A stretch of DNA of 64,000 nt, taken from Acidimicrobiia bacterium (GTDB lineage: Bacteria; Actinomycetota; Acidimicrobiia; Acidimicrobiales; Poriferisodalaceae). Below, piece after piece: positions 17,406 through 25,796 of the stretch; the first letter of the stretch is position 1; each line of letters opens with the position of its first letter. The notes under the pieces were generated by a model. The model was not told the DNA's origin. It ran no database searches and saw only the letters and a list, made by a program, of their open reading frames with translations. The translations under genes were made by a program, and so were the position numbers. The stretch lies in NCBI GenBank assembly GCA_022827265.1, contig JAJDTF010000034.1, positions 23,319 to 87,318 of the forward strand, written 5' to 3'.

Positions 17406-18245
17406 ATGCCGCCCATGGATCCCGTACGCACATCGAATGAGGTCCGGCATATCTACTCGAGCGGTGCAGAGGGCAACCGCATCCACGGTCTGGACTTTGG
17501 CGGCGATGGTCGAACGCTGATCTGCCTCCACGGCGTCACCGGAAATGCCTGGAACTGGCACGCGGTGGCGCAGGGCTTGCTGGGGTGCCGGCGCGTGCTG
17601 GCGCTCGACTTCCGGGGGTACGGCGAGAGCCAGTGGTCGTCGGAGCACCGGTACACCACTGCAGATCACGTCGCCGATCTCACTCATGTCGTCAAGTGGC
17701 TGTCAACGGATGAGCCCGTCGATCTTGCCGGTTCATCTTGGGGCGCCCTGGTTGCGATGCAATACGCCGCCGACCACCCCCATGCCGTCGGAAGGCTGGC
17801 AGTCATCGATGTGGAGCCGTCGTTCGAGCAGGGCGAAACCGAGCTGTTCCCCCGCCCGACGCATCACGAGGATCACCCAGACGTGTGCGCGGCGGTGGAG
17901 CGCGCGTACCCCAATGCGCCCGTCGAGATGGTCGAGATCGTGGCCTCGACATGCTTCGGCCCCGCACCGGACGGTCAGCTCGTGCCCAAGCACGACCCCT
18001 TCTTCTTCGAGCGCTGGCCCTTCCGCTCCGACGACCATTGGCACCGGCTGGCTGAATTGGCGATGCCGGTGCAGTTTGTCCATGCCGCCGACAGCTTCGT
18101 CCGGGCGGAGGTGATGGCCGAGATGGACCGGCTCACAGCCAACTCGCAGTTGGCGAGCGTCGCTGCGACCACCCACGTCATTCCGGTGGACAACCCCGCC
18201 GGCCTGCTCGACGTGCTGCTCCCGTTTCTGAGTGATTCGGGCTAG
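17406..18245 (+). CDS. Alpha/beta-hydrolase fold protein
   Basis: A 279-aa alpha/beta hydrolase. The oxyanion region is LICLHGVTGNAWNW, the nucleophile elbow is LAGSSWGAL (Ser), and the acid and base probably come from the FVHAADSF and THVIPVDNP regions. The N-terminal HG and the DFRGYGES motif resemble epoxide hydrolases and ring-cleavage C-C hydrolases, but the substrate cannot be assigned. Start at ATG 17406, or 17415. It is divergent from the Rieske gene and may share its regulation. Confidence 0.85.
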   Translation: MPPMDPVRTSNEVRHIYSSGAEGNRIHGLDFGGDGRTLICLHGVTGNAWNWHAVAQGLLGCRRVLALDFRGYGESQWSSEHRYTTADHVADLTHVVKWLSTDEPVDLAGSSWGALVAMQYAADHPHAVGRLAVIDVEPSFEQGETELFPRPTHHEDHPDVCAAVERAYPNAPVEMVEIVASTCFGPAPDGQLVPKHDPFFFERWPFRSDDHWHRLAELAMPVQFVHAADSFVRAEVMAEMDRLTANSQLASVAATTHVIPVDNPAGLLDVLLPFLSDSG

Positions 18246-18301
18246 CGCCAGTTGGCGGGCCCGCAGGGCAACGCTGATCGCGTCGCTCTCGACGTGGCGG
18301 G

Positions 18302-19099
18302 TCAGTCGGAATAAAGGACCCGGAGCCCCCGGCTGACGGCCGGGCCGACCACGGTGTTGTGGTTCTCGTCGGGAAAGACATGCCAGGTCAGATCAATGTT
18401 GCGGTAGCCGCGGGCAGAGAATTGATCGTGGAATTTGGCCTGGGGCGAGTACTCGTCGGTCTCGTTCTCGCCCATCGACATGAAGATCTTCACCTTGGGA
18501 TCGCCGCCCGCCTCGGCGTGCTCGGCTTCGCGCCGGAACATGACCCCCTCGCCTGATTCTTCTCGGTCCCACCACACCGATGGGCTGGCCAGCAGGTAGC
18601 GGGCGAACATGTCGGGCGCGTTGAACAGCACGTGCAGGCCGAACAGCGCCGTGAATGAGTGGCCCACGTAGGTCGTCTCGCCGACGTGGTATCGCTCTCG
18701 CAGCAGCGGCATCACGTCACTGGCGAGCCACTGGCGGAAGGGCTCGGCTTGGCCGGTCTCGGCGGCGGGCACCCGGATGCCGGTCATCGGCGGCGCCTCC
18801 GCCGGCGTCACCGTGTAATCGACCGCACGCAGGTCGAGCATCTCGCGCATGTCGGCTGTGTCGTGCGCGATGCCGGCCACCACGCAGCGCGGCGTCTCCC
18901 GCGACATCGACAGGATCCTGGTGGTGTCCACTGCCGTGCCGAACGTCCACGGCGCATCGCAGCAGACGACCAGCGGATAGGGGTCGGTCGCGTCGGGCCG
19001 GTAGCCCATCGGCAATGCCACCCACACCTGGTAGCTCCGATCGGCGTCGGCACGATGAAGGATGTGCGTGTCGATTGGCCAGGCGCCCGGGTCAGCCAC
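18302..19099 (-). CDS. Putative esterase (PF00756-like alpha/beta hydrolase)
   Basis: A 265-aa esterase of the esterase D/IroE-like group. It has YQVWVALPMGY with a following PLVVCCDAP strand near the N-terminus, the nucleophile motif YVGHSFTALFGL, and a C-terminal FPDENHNTV carrying the probable catalytic His. No signal peptide is visible. The GTG start at 19099 lies only 23 bp beyond a 3' fragment of an O-methyltransferase gene, which suggests that it once directly followed an intact methyltransferase. Confidence 0.82.
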   Translation of the reverse strand: MADPGAWPIDTHILHRADADRSYQVWVALPMGYRPDATDPYPLVVCCDAPWTFGTAVDTTRILSMSRETPRCVVAGIAHDTADMREMLDLRAVDYTVTPAEAPPMTGIRVPAAETGQAEPFRQWLASDVMPLLRERYHVGETTYVGHSFTALFGLHVLFNAPDMFARYLLASPSVWWDREESGEGVMFRREAEHAEAGGDPKVKIFMSMGENETDEYSPQAKFHDQFSARGYRNIDLTWHVFPDENHNTVVGPAVSRGLRVLYSD

Positions 19100-19122
19100 G
19101 GCGGCGATGCTATTGCGGAGGG

Positions 19123-19215
19123 CTACAGCTTGTGGCTGATCATCGTCAGGCCGTCGCCGATCGGCAGCATCACGCTGCTGGCCCGGCTGTCCGCTGGGCC
19201 ATGGCGATTCAGGGT
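19123..19215 (-). pseudogene. 3' remnant of an O-methyltransferase gene
   Basis: The minus strand here reads …SRASSVMLPIGDGLTMISHKL-stop, matching the C-terminus of the complete methyltransferase upstream (…TRASSVMLPIGDGLTMISRRLGG). The nucleotide match is 38 bp with one mismatch at its core (19136-19173 versus 20016-20053) and then decays. The rest of the gene is missing. The VapBC pair occupies the space between the two copies. Confidence 0.75.
19136..19173. repeat. Direct repeat copy A (O-methyltransferase 3' end)
   Basis: A 38-bp sequence beginning CTGATCATCGTCAGGCCGTC, present again at 20016-20053 with one difference. The copies lie 880 bp apart in the same orientation and bracket the VapBC genes. 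Confidence 0.85.
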
Positions 19216-19219
19216 GCGC

Positions 19220-19651
19220 TCACCACAGCAGCGTGAGACCCTCGGCCACCGCAGCGTCGTTGAGTTGCGTGTCAAAGCAGCCGAATGGACAGTTGCCGAG
19301 GACGCGGGCGGCGGCCAGCGCCGAGGCAAGCTGTACGGCGTCATAGGCGCGCAGAGGGTGACGGGCCACCAAGCTGACTGCGTCGCGCAGTATGTCCTTG
19401 CCCGCCTCGATGAGGACGGCATCGCTCTCCGGGAGGGATGCGCCGATGTCGGTCAAGAATCGTTGGCTCAGGATCTGAGCGTCAGATGCGGAGATCTGGC
19501 CGACACGGTGCTTGCGCCACAACGCTGCTGGGACTTCGACGGCAGCCAGATCGCTGGCTATCAGCGGTGCCGCGACCGCTTGCACCAGCTCGCTGCCCGA
19601 CTCATCGGCGTAGCGCTTGACGAGAGCGGACGAATCCAGAAACGCTGTCAC
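19220..19651 (-). CDS. vapC: VapC-type PIN domain toxin
   Basis: A 143-aa PIN-domain protein starting MTAFLDSSALVKRY with the first metal-binding Asp. A Glu follows in AAVEVPAALWR, and C-terminal acidic positions lie in AYDAVQLASAL and CFDTQLNDAA. Predicted endoribonuclease toxin. Its start overlaps the stop of the antitoxin gene (ATGA). It ends almost exactly at the O-methyltransferase fragment, so its insertion seems to define that junction. Confidence 0.85.
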   Translation of the reverse strand: MTAFLDSSALVKRYADESGSELVQAVAAPLIASDLAAVEVPAALWRKHRVGQISASDAQILSQRFLTDIGASLPESDAVLIEAGKDILRDAVSLVARHPLRAYDAVQLASALAAARVLGNCPFGCFDTQLNDAAVAEGLTLLW

Positions 19652-19944
19652 CGGTTGGTGCGCACCAGTTCGGACAGCGGCGTGCCCCGGCCCGCTCGTC
19701 GGCGTGCGGCGGCAACAGCATCGGCGTCGGGCCGCTGCGCGCTGCGGGCATCGAAGTCAGAGAGCAGCCCAGCGAGTCGCAGGCGCGATCTGATCTCGTC
19801 AATGGCGTTCGACGAGAGCGATGGATCGGTGGCCGCTTGCGCGATCCGCGTGAGGTACTCGTTCATCGAGAGGCTCTGCTCCCGAGCGCTCATCTTCACC
19901 CGAGCTACGAGCTGCTCATCTGCTCGCCACGTGATCTGCTGCAT
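19648..19944 (-). CDS. vapB: VapB-type antitoxin
   Basis: A 98-aa antitoxin. Its N-terminal half (MQQITWRADEQLVARVKMSAREQSLSMNEYLTRI) is a ribbon-helix-helix DNA-binding domain like those of HicB/VapB-type proteins, and the charged C-terminal half should bind the PIN toxin. The start codon lies inside the left arm of a palindrome (19940-19967), a probable autoregulatory operator. It is the first gene of the pair and begins 52 bp from the O-methyltransferase stop. Confidence 0.78.
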   Translation of the reverse strand: MQQITWRADEQLVARVKMSAREQSLSMNEYLTRIAQAATDPSLSSNAIDEIRSRLRLAGLLSDFDARSAQRPDADAVAAARRRAGRGTPLSELVRTNR

Positions 19945-19967
19945 GACATCATGCTAGCAGTCATGCA
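19940..19967. promoter_or_regulatory. Palindromic operator candidate of the vapBC pair
   Basis: TGCATGAC (19940-19947) is repeated inverted as GTCATGCA (19960-19967) around a 12-nt spacer that contains TGCTAGCA, itself a palindrome. It overlaps the vapB start codon, where RHH antitoxins typically bind to repress their operon. Confidence 0.6.
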
Positions 19968-19996
19968 ATCATCACATCGATGAACCCAAGGGTCTC

Positions 19997-20662
19997 CTAC
20001 CCACCCAAGCGGCGACTGATCATCGTCAGGCCGTCACCGATCGGCAGCATCACAGAGCTGGCCCGAGTATCGGCGGCGACATGGTCATTGAACGCACGCA
20101 GCGCCGCGGCGGTGTCATCGGCGCTGGCGACGTCAGCAACCGCGCCGCCCCACAGCACGTTGTCCACCAAGATCACGCCGCCCGGCGACAGCCGCGTAAA
20201 GATCTCGTCGTAGTAGTCGCGATAGCTGGACTTGTCGGCATCGATGAACGCCAAGTCGATCCGGGACTCGGGCGGCAGCGCACGCAGCGTGTCGAGTGCC
20301 GGCCCGATGCGCAGGTCGATGCGATCCGCCACGCCAGCGCGTTCCCAGTAACGGCGGGCGATCGACGTCCATTCCTCGGACACGTCGCAGCAGATGAGCT
20401 GTGCGCCCGGTTCGAGGGCGCTGGCGACACATATGGCCGAGTATCCGGTGAAGGTGCCCACCTCGACGGCGAGCCGGGGGCGAAGCGCCGTCGCCAGCAC
20501 CGTCATGAACGCGCCCTGCAACGGCCCGATCTGCATGCCAGCCACCCGCCCGAGCGATGCCGTCTCGTCAATCAGTTCGCGCTGCAACTCGTTGGGCTGC
20601 AACGAATGTGCCGCCGCATAGAGCGCAGCTCGCTCCTCCACGAACGCCGAGTCCCGAGACAC
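19997..20662 (-). CDS. Class I SAM-dependent O-methyltransferase
   Basis: A 221-aa methyltransferase of the catechol/caffeoyl-CoA type. The SAM-binding motif is VEVGTFTGYSA, the acidic loop CCDVSEEW follows, and the metal-binding IDADKSSY and LVDNVLWGG motifs are intact. The family usually begins near (M)SRDSAFVEERAALYA, so GTG 20662 is preferred to the more distal GTG 20719. The substrate is probably a catechol-like diol. Its 3' end is repeated beyond the VapBC pair. Confidence 0.88.
   Translation of the reverse strand: MSRDSAFVEERAALYAAAHSLQPNELQRELIDETASLGRVAGMQIGPLQGAFMTVLATALRPRLAVEVGTFTGYSAICVASALEPGAQLICCDVSEEWTSIARRYWERAGVADRIDLRIGPALDTLRALPPESRIDLAFIDADKSSYRDYYDEIFTRLSPGGVILVDNVLWGGAVADVASADDTAAALRAFNDHVAADTRASSVMLPIGDGLTMISRRLGG
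20016..20053. repeat. Direct repeat copy B (within the O-methyltransferase 3' end)
   Basis: Partner of the copy at 19136-19173, with 37 of 38 bases identical. Here the repeat is the functional 3' coding end of the methyltransferase. Confidence 0.85.
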
Positions 20663-20685
20663 CCCGGCGAGGTTATGTTGCACAG

Positions 20686-20907
20686 ATGGATCGTCGGCAT
20701 GTTCAGCCGCTCGACACACCGCCGCCGCTACGCGACCACGCGCGAGGCGGCCAGCCGAAACTCGGCTACGTCGATCTTGGCAGCCTGCTCCTGTTGGTGC
20801 CAGATGGTGTCGAAAGGCTGCGGGCCGATCTGCTCAACGCCATCACCAACGAGGTCTGGGCGGAGGCGGCTATCGGCTTCGGCGATCCTGAGCTGACCAG
20901 CGAATAA
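20686..20907 (+). CDS. Small hypothetical protein
   Basis: A 73-aa frame divergent from the O-methyltransferase. Its C-terminal part (GYVDLGSLLLLVPDGVERLR…) has an amphipathic, protein-like composition. It has no recognised domain and no strong ribosome binding site, and it overlaps the alternative methyltransferase start. It may be spurious. Confidence 0.3.
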   Translation: MDRRHVQPLDTPPPLRDHARGGQPKLGYVDLGSLLLLVPDGVERLRADLLNAITNEVWAEAAIGFGDPELTSE

Positions 20908-21008
20908 GTCCCGACGGCGACGGTTACCTCGCCGCCGAGGAACGTCAAGCCGTCATCGTCAAGCTGTCATCCCTATGCCGCCAAGGCCGAGCTGGCTGCG
21001 ACTCGGTG

Positions 21009-21380
21009 CTACAGGTCGATCGCCACGCCGGAGTTGTCGTCCCGGGAGACTTCCAGTCCTGCAGGAACGCCAACCGAGTCCTCCGCGGTTCCGAGACCGT
21101 AGGTGCGGCGCGCATCGAGAGCGTCGATGCCAAGAATCGTGCCAACGCGAGACCACGGCACTCCAGCATCCAGCGCCGAGTGCACAGCATCGGCTACCGC
21201 CTGCTCGCATTGCGCACGGGCGCGTGCTGCACGCTCGAGAAGCAGCTCTGCCACCGGCACCTCGCGAGCCCGCTCCGGGAACTCGTTCTCGAACCAATCG
21301 GCCAGCTCGTCAGCACGCTCCTCGATTTCCTCAGACGTCCAGCCCATGGGTCCTACTCCAGTCACCAAGTCCGCGTTCAT
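21009..21380 (-). CDS. Hypothetical protein with HTH-like C-terminal half
   Basis: A 123-aa, Glu/Ala-rich, probably helical protein. Residues about 70-95 (ALDAGVPWSRVGTILGIDALDARRTYG) match the W-x2-IG-x2-LG-x-(S)-x2-A-x2-R pattern of small helix-turn-helix modules. The remainder is not recognised. Its ATG overlaps the stop of the preceding 74-aa gene by 4 bp. DNA-binding or antitoxin-like function is inference only. Confidence 0.6.
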   Translation of the reverse strand: MNADLVTGVGPMGWTSEEIEERADELADWFENEFPERAREVPVAELLLERAARARAQCEQAVADAVHSALDAGVPWSRVGTILGIDALDARRTYGLGTAEDSVGVPAGLEVSRDDNSGVAIDL

Positions 21381-21601
21381 TTCTGCCGTCCTCGCGAGAA
21401 GCCAAGTTCCCCGCTGTAATACCAGCGGGGTGTGACGATCATGGTCGGCAGATCAGTGGAGGGGTAGGCGGTCTCGTCGGCGTCAACGGGTACCGAGTCG
21501 ATAGGCGGCCTCGCCAACGGTGCGCGAGGCGTGTTCGATGCCAGACGGTCACGTAGGTCCGCGCGGGCGGCCACGACTGCTCGCTCCCGATGGCGTCCCA
21601 T
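21377..21601 (-). CDS. Hypothetical protein, first gene of a two-gene operon
   Basis: A 74-aa protein without a recognised domain. It ends with an aromatic-basic tail (TPRWYYSGELGFSRGRQK). A very strong Shine-Dalgarno GGGGAGGGG lies six nt before the ATG, and the stop overlaps the next start as ATGA, so it is very probably expressed. The pair has the layout of a toxin-antitoxin or small regulator module, but no family match supports that. Confidence 0.6.
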   Translation of the reverse strand: MGRHRERAVVAARADLRDRLASNTPRAPLARPPIDSVPVDADETAYPSTDLPTMIVTPRWYYSGELGFSRGRQK

Positions 21602-21796
21602 GAAGATCCCCTCCCCTCACCCGTCATGGCAGAGGCCCTACAGCCCGATTGCTCGTGACCGCGAGGCTATTGGCACGTCCCGCTTCAAGGCCAACAGAGC
21701 AATCGGCGGGCGCGTCAAGCAGACTTCGGGAGTTCGCGTCTGCGGCCCTCTGGGGCCGCTCAGCAGGCGGGAGCGCTGCGAGCCTGCGGGAGTCAC

Positions 21797-23422
21797 ATGC
21801 CGGTACTGCGATCTCACATCGACACCTCCGCTGAGTGGTTCACCAAGAACTGCGACGACATGCGCGAGCAGCTCGACGAGCTCGACGAGCTGCAGCAGCA
21901 GGCTGCGGCCGGCGGCGGGCCGCGGGCCATGGCACGCATGCGCAGCCGCGACAAGATGCCGGTGCGCGAACGCATCGCCATGGTGCTCGACCGCGACTCG
22001 CCGTTCTTCGAGATCAGCTCGCTGGCCGGCTACTGCTCGAACTACGCCGTCGGCGGCGGGCTGGTGATGGGCATCGGCGTCGTGAACGGCGTCGAGTGCA
22101 TGATCGAGGGCAACGACCCCACCGTGCTCGGCGGGGCCATCACGGTGTTTGCGGGCCGCAAGATCATGCGGGCCATCGAGATCTGCCGCGACAACCGAAT
22201 GCCCTACATCCAGTTCGTGGAGTCGGCGGGCGGCGACCTGCGCGGCGACGACGACCCCGAGCGCCAGATGCTCGAGCAGGAGAGCCACTTCGCCGAATCG
22301 GGCCGGCTGTTCTATGACGTCACCGAGCTGTCGAAGATGAAGATCCCCTCGATCTCTGTGGTCTTCGGCAGCTCCACCGCCGGGGGCGCATACCAGCCCG
22401 GCATGAGCGACTACAACATCTTCATCCGCAACCAGTCCAAGGTCTTCCTGGGGGGGCCGCCGCTGGTGAAGATGGCTACCGGCGAGGACTCCGACGACGA
22501 GACGCTCGGCGGGGCGCAGATGCACGCCGAGATCTCGGGCCTCGCGGACTACCTGGCCGAGGACGAAGCCGATGCGCTGCGCATCTGCCGCGAGGTCGTG
22601 GCGCATCTCAACTGGCGCAAGCTGGGCCCTGGTCCCACCATGCCGGCCGATCCCCCGGTGCACGATCCCGAGGAGCTGCTCGGGCTGATGCCGCGGGACC
22701 TGCAGGCCCTGATCGACTGCCGCGAGGTCATCGCCCGCATCACCGACGGCTCCCGTTTCGAGGAATTCAAGGCGCGCTACGGCACCACACTCATCTGCGG
22801 CTGGGCCTCGGTGCACGGCTTCCCCGTGGGGATCCTGGGCAACAACGGCCCGCTGTTCAGCGACAGCTCCGAGAAGGCCACGCAATTCATCCAGCTCTGC
22901 AATCAGCAGGACATCCCGCTGGTCTTCCTGCAAAACATCACCGGCTACATGGTCGGCAAGGACTTCGAGCAGGGCGGGATCGTCAAGAACGGCTCGAAGA
23001 TGATCAACGCCGTGTCGAACTCGATGGTGCCCCACATCACCGTCATCCTGGGCAACAGCTACGGCGCAGGGAACTACGGCATGTCGGGGCGGGCGTTCAA
23101 CACCCGCTTCACCTACCTGTGGCCGACCGCCAAGATCGCCATCATGGGGCCCAAGCAGATCGCAGGCGTCATGTCGATCGTGCGGCGGGGCCAGGCGATG
23201 CGCCGTGGCATCGAGTTCGACGAGGAAGCCGACCGCAAGATCACCGAGCAGGTGGAGCACTACCACGAGCTGAAGTCGCTGGCCCCCTACGCCAGCGGGC
23301 GCGTCACCGATGACGGCGTCATCGACCCGCGCGACACCCGCGACGTGATCGCGATGTCACTGTCTGCATGCCACAACAACGTGGTGAAAGGCGCCGATGG
23401 GTTCGGCGTCTTCCGGATGTGA
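21797..23422 (+). CDS. Acyl-CoA carboxylase beta subunit (carboxyltransferase)
   Basis: A 541-aa biotin-dependent carboxyltransferase, most like the methylcrotonyl-/geranyl-CoA carboxylase beta group. It has two crotonase-like halves with the oxyanion-hole glycine motifs FVESAGGDLRG (N-half) and SYGAGNYGMSGRAF (C-half). Length is typical. GGGAG precedes the ATG. It is followed after 12 bp by the matching alpha subunit. It transfers CO2 from carboxybiotin to an acyl-CoA, consistent with leucine or isoprenoid catabolism. The exact acyl-CoA is not determined. Confidence 0.93.
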   Translation: MPVLRSHIDTSAEWFTKNCDDMREQLDELDELQQQAAAGGGPRAMARMRSRDKMPVRERIAMVLDRDSPFFEISSLAGYCSNYAVGGGLVMGIGVVNGVECMIEGNDPTVLGGAITVFAGRKIMRAIEICRDNRMPYIQFVESAGGDLRGDDDPERQMLEQESHFAESGRLFYDVTELSKMKIPSISVVFGSSTAGGAYQPGMSDYNIFIRNQSKVFLGGPPLVKMATGEDSDDETLGGAQMHAEISGLADYLAEDEADALRICREVVAHLNWRKLGPGPTMPADPPVHDPEELLGLMPRDLQALIDCREVIARITDGSRFEEFKARYGTTLICGWASVHGFPVGILGNNGPLFSDSSEKATQFIQLCNQQDIPLVFLQNITGYMVGKDFEQGGIVKNGSKMINAVSNSMVPHITVILGNSYGAGNYGMSGRAFNTRFTYLWPTAKIAIMGPKQIAGVMSIVRRGQAMRRGIEFDEEADRKITEQVEHYHELKSLAPYASGRVTDDGVIDPRDTRDVIAMSLSACHNNVVKGADGFGVFRM

Positions 23423-23434
23423 GGGCGGCTGGGT

Positions 23435-25717
23435 ATGACTGATTCTGAGCTTCGACCGATCCGGCGCCTGCTCGTGGCCAACCGCGGCGAGATCGCCCGC
23501 CGGGTGTTCCGCACCGCACAATCGATGGGCATCTCGACGGTTGCGGTCTATGCCGACGGCGACGCTGAGGCGCCCTTCGTCACCGACGCGGACCTGTCCG
23601 TGCCGCTCGGCGGCCGCACGGCGACCGACTCGTACCTGTCGATCGACAAGGTGCTCGCCGCGGCCGAGAACAGCGCCGCCGATGCCGTGCATCCGGGCTA
23701 CGGATTCCTGTCCGAGAACGCCGACTTCGCCCAAGCGGTCATCGACGCCGGCCTGACCTGGGTGGGGCCTGCACCGGCGGCGATTGCGGCCATGGGCGAC
23801 AAGCTGGCGGCCAAGGAATCGATGATCGCTGCCGGCGTGCCGACGCTGCCGTCGGTGCCGGTGGCTGAGGTGATGTCGGGCGATGACCTGGCTGCCGCCG
23901 GAGCCGACGTCGGCTACCCCCTGCTGGTCAAGGCGTCGGCGGGCGGCGGCGGCAAGGGCATGCGCATCGTCGACGCCCCTGACACCCTCGCCGACGCTGT
24001 CGCCGCTGCCCGGCGCGAGGCCGCCGGCGCGTTCGGCGACGACACGGTGTTCCTGGAGCGCTACCTGCCCGCGCCGCGCCACGTGGAGATCCAGGTGCTC
24101 GGCGACACCCACGGCAACCTGGTGCACTGTTTCGAGCGCGAATGCTCCATCCAACGGCGCCATCAGAAGGTCATCGAGGAGGCACCGTCGCCCGCCGTGA
24201 CGCCAGCGCTGCGCGACCGCATGGGCGCCGCAGCCGTCGCGGCCGTCCGCACCATCGGCTACCACTCGGCCGGCACCGTCGAGTTCCTGCTCGAGGGCAG
24301 CGGCGACGACGCCGAGTTCTGGTTCCTCGAAGTCAATACGCGCCTGCAGGTCGAGCATCCGGTCACCGAGGAGATCACGGGCCTGGACTTGGTGCGTGAA
24401 CAGATCCGCATCGCGGCCGGGGAGCCGCTGGGCTACGGCCAAGACGACCTGACAATCCGAGGGCATGCGGTGGAAGCCCGCCTGTACGCGGAAGATCCCG
24501 CCAGCGGTTTCCTGCCCGCCACTGGCACGGTCGAATTGTGGGCGCCCGCGCGCGAGGCGCAGGCGCGATTCGATTCCGGCATCGAGGTGGGGTCGGTGGT
24601 GGGCACCGAGTTCGACCCGATGCTGGCCAAGGTGATCGTGGCGGCGCCGACGCGCACAGAAGCTGCGCTCGGACTGGCGTCGGCACTCGACCGCACACGA
24701 TTGGGCGGCGTGGTCACCAATCGTGACTTCCTGTCTGCGGTACTGCGCAGCGATGAATTCCTGGCCGGCGACACCACGACGGATTTCATCGAGCGGGTGT
24801 ACTTCGGGGACGCTGGGGAGAGCCCGAGACCGAGCGAGGGCAGCGACGCGGGCGTCACAGGACAGCCGAGCGGCGGCCTCGCTGCCTCCGAACCGGCACG
24901 CCACCCGATGTTCGTCCACACGGCCGCTGCCGCCGTTGCGTTGGTCTCCCAAGAATGCAACCGGCATGACGCCATTCGACTGCGCTTCATGACTTCGGGG
25001 TATCGCAACAGCGTCATGCCCGACGAGGTGCTGCCGCTGTCGGCTGCGACCGGGAACGAGCTCATCGAGGCCAGCGTGCAGTACCGCCGCCAGCGTGACG
25101 GCACCTGGAGGATGCGGGTCGGGCCACTGCCCCCGACAGGACCGTACGCGGGCATCGGTGAAGACAACGGCGGCACTTCCGACGCAGGCGAGTCCGATGA
25201 CGCAGCCGAGGCGCCGGGGCACAGCGATTGGTCGGTACGCGTCCACGGCATCACGCTTCGCCCCCTCGCCGGTGCAGACGCAGCCTCGCCCGACGCCATG
25301 AGCGCCGACAGTGTCTACACGGGCGATGTCGACGCAACCGTCGATGTGGAGGTTCCGGTACCTGGACTTGCGGGGTTTCGAGGCGCCTGGGCGGTCAGCC
25401 GCCGCGGCAGCCGCTGGTACGCGACGGGGCCCGTCGGCGGATCGGTCACCTTGGTGCAGCGGTCCCGGTTCCCCGATCCCGATGCCGAGGCTGTCGAAGG
25501 GGGTTTGGTCGCACCGATGCCCGGCAAGGTGCTGATGGTCGACGTGCAGCCCGGCGACCGGGTGACCTCAGGTCAGGTGCTCGTGGTGATGGAGGCCATG
25601 AAGATGGAGCACCAGATCACCGCACCTGCGGACGGCGAGGTGAGCGAAGTGCGGACTGCTGTCGGCGACCAGGTCGACAACGGCGAACTGCTGGTCGTGA
25701 TCGCGGCTGACAGCTAG
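23435..25717 (+). CDS. Acyl-CoA carboxylase alpha subunit (biotin carboxylase + BCCP)
   Basis: A 760-aa protein. The N-terminal biotin carboxylase domain spans about 8-455, with ANRGEIARR, the ATP-grasp glycine loop ASAGGGGKGMR and FLEVNTRLQVEHPVTE. A middle BT-type linking domain follows, then a C-terminal biotinyl domain with EAMKMEH, where Lys723 is biotinylated. This is the fused MccA/PccA layout. It forms an operon with the beta subunit upstream. The linker around residues 455-500 is Gly/Ser/Glu-rich and somewhat longer than usual. Confidence 0.94.
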   Translation: MTDSELRPIRRLLVANRGEIARRVFRTAQSMGISTVAVYADGDAEAPFVTDADLSVPLGGRTATDSYLSIDKVLAAAENSAADAVHPGYGFLSENADFAQAVIDAGLTWVGPAPAAIAAMGDKLAAKESMIAAGVPTLPSVPVAEVMSGDDLAAAGADVGYPLLVKASAGGGGKGMRIVDAPDTLADAVAAARREAAGAFGDDTVFLERYLPAPRHVEIQVLGDTHGNLVHCFERECSIQRRHQKVIEEAPSPAVTPALRDRMGAAAVAAVRTIGYHSAGTVEFLLEGSGDDAEFWFLEVNTRLQVEHPVTEEITGLDLVREQIRIAAGEPLGYGQDDLTIRGHAVEARLYAEDPASGFLPATGTVELWAPAREAQARFDSGIEVGSVVGTEFDPMLAKVIVAAPTRTEAALGLASALDRTRLGGVVTNRDFLSAVLRSDEFLAGDTTTDFIERVYFGDAGESPRPSEGSDAGVTGQPSGGLAASEPARHPMFVHTAAAAVALVSQECNRHDAIRLRFMTSGYRNSVMPDEVLPLSAATGNELIEASVQYRRQRDGTWRMRVGPLPPTGPYAGIGEDNGGTSDAGESDDAAEAPGHSDWSVRVHGITLRPLAGADAASPDAMSADSVYTGDVDATVDVEVPVPGLAGFRGAWAVSRRGSRWYATGPVGGSVTLVQRSRFPDPDAEAVEGGLVAPMPGKVLMVDVQPGDRVTSGQVLVVMEAMKMEHQITAPADGEVSEVRTAVGDQVDNGELLVVIAADS

Positions 25718-25796
25718 CGATCTGACAACAGTGCCGATGACCACGGTGCAATAGCGTCGATCCGGTCGGCGCACCAGGAGGTCTCTCAGCTCCGAT

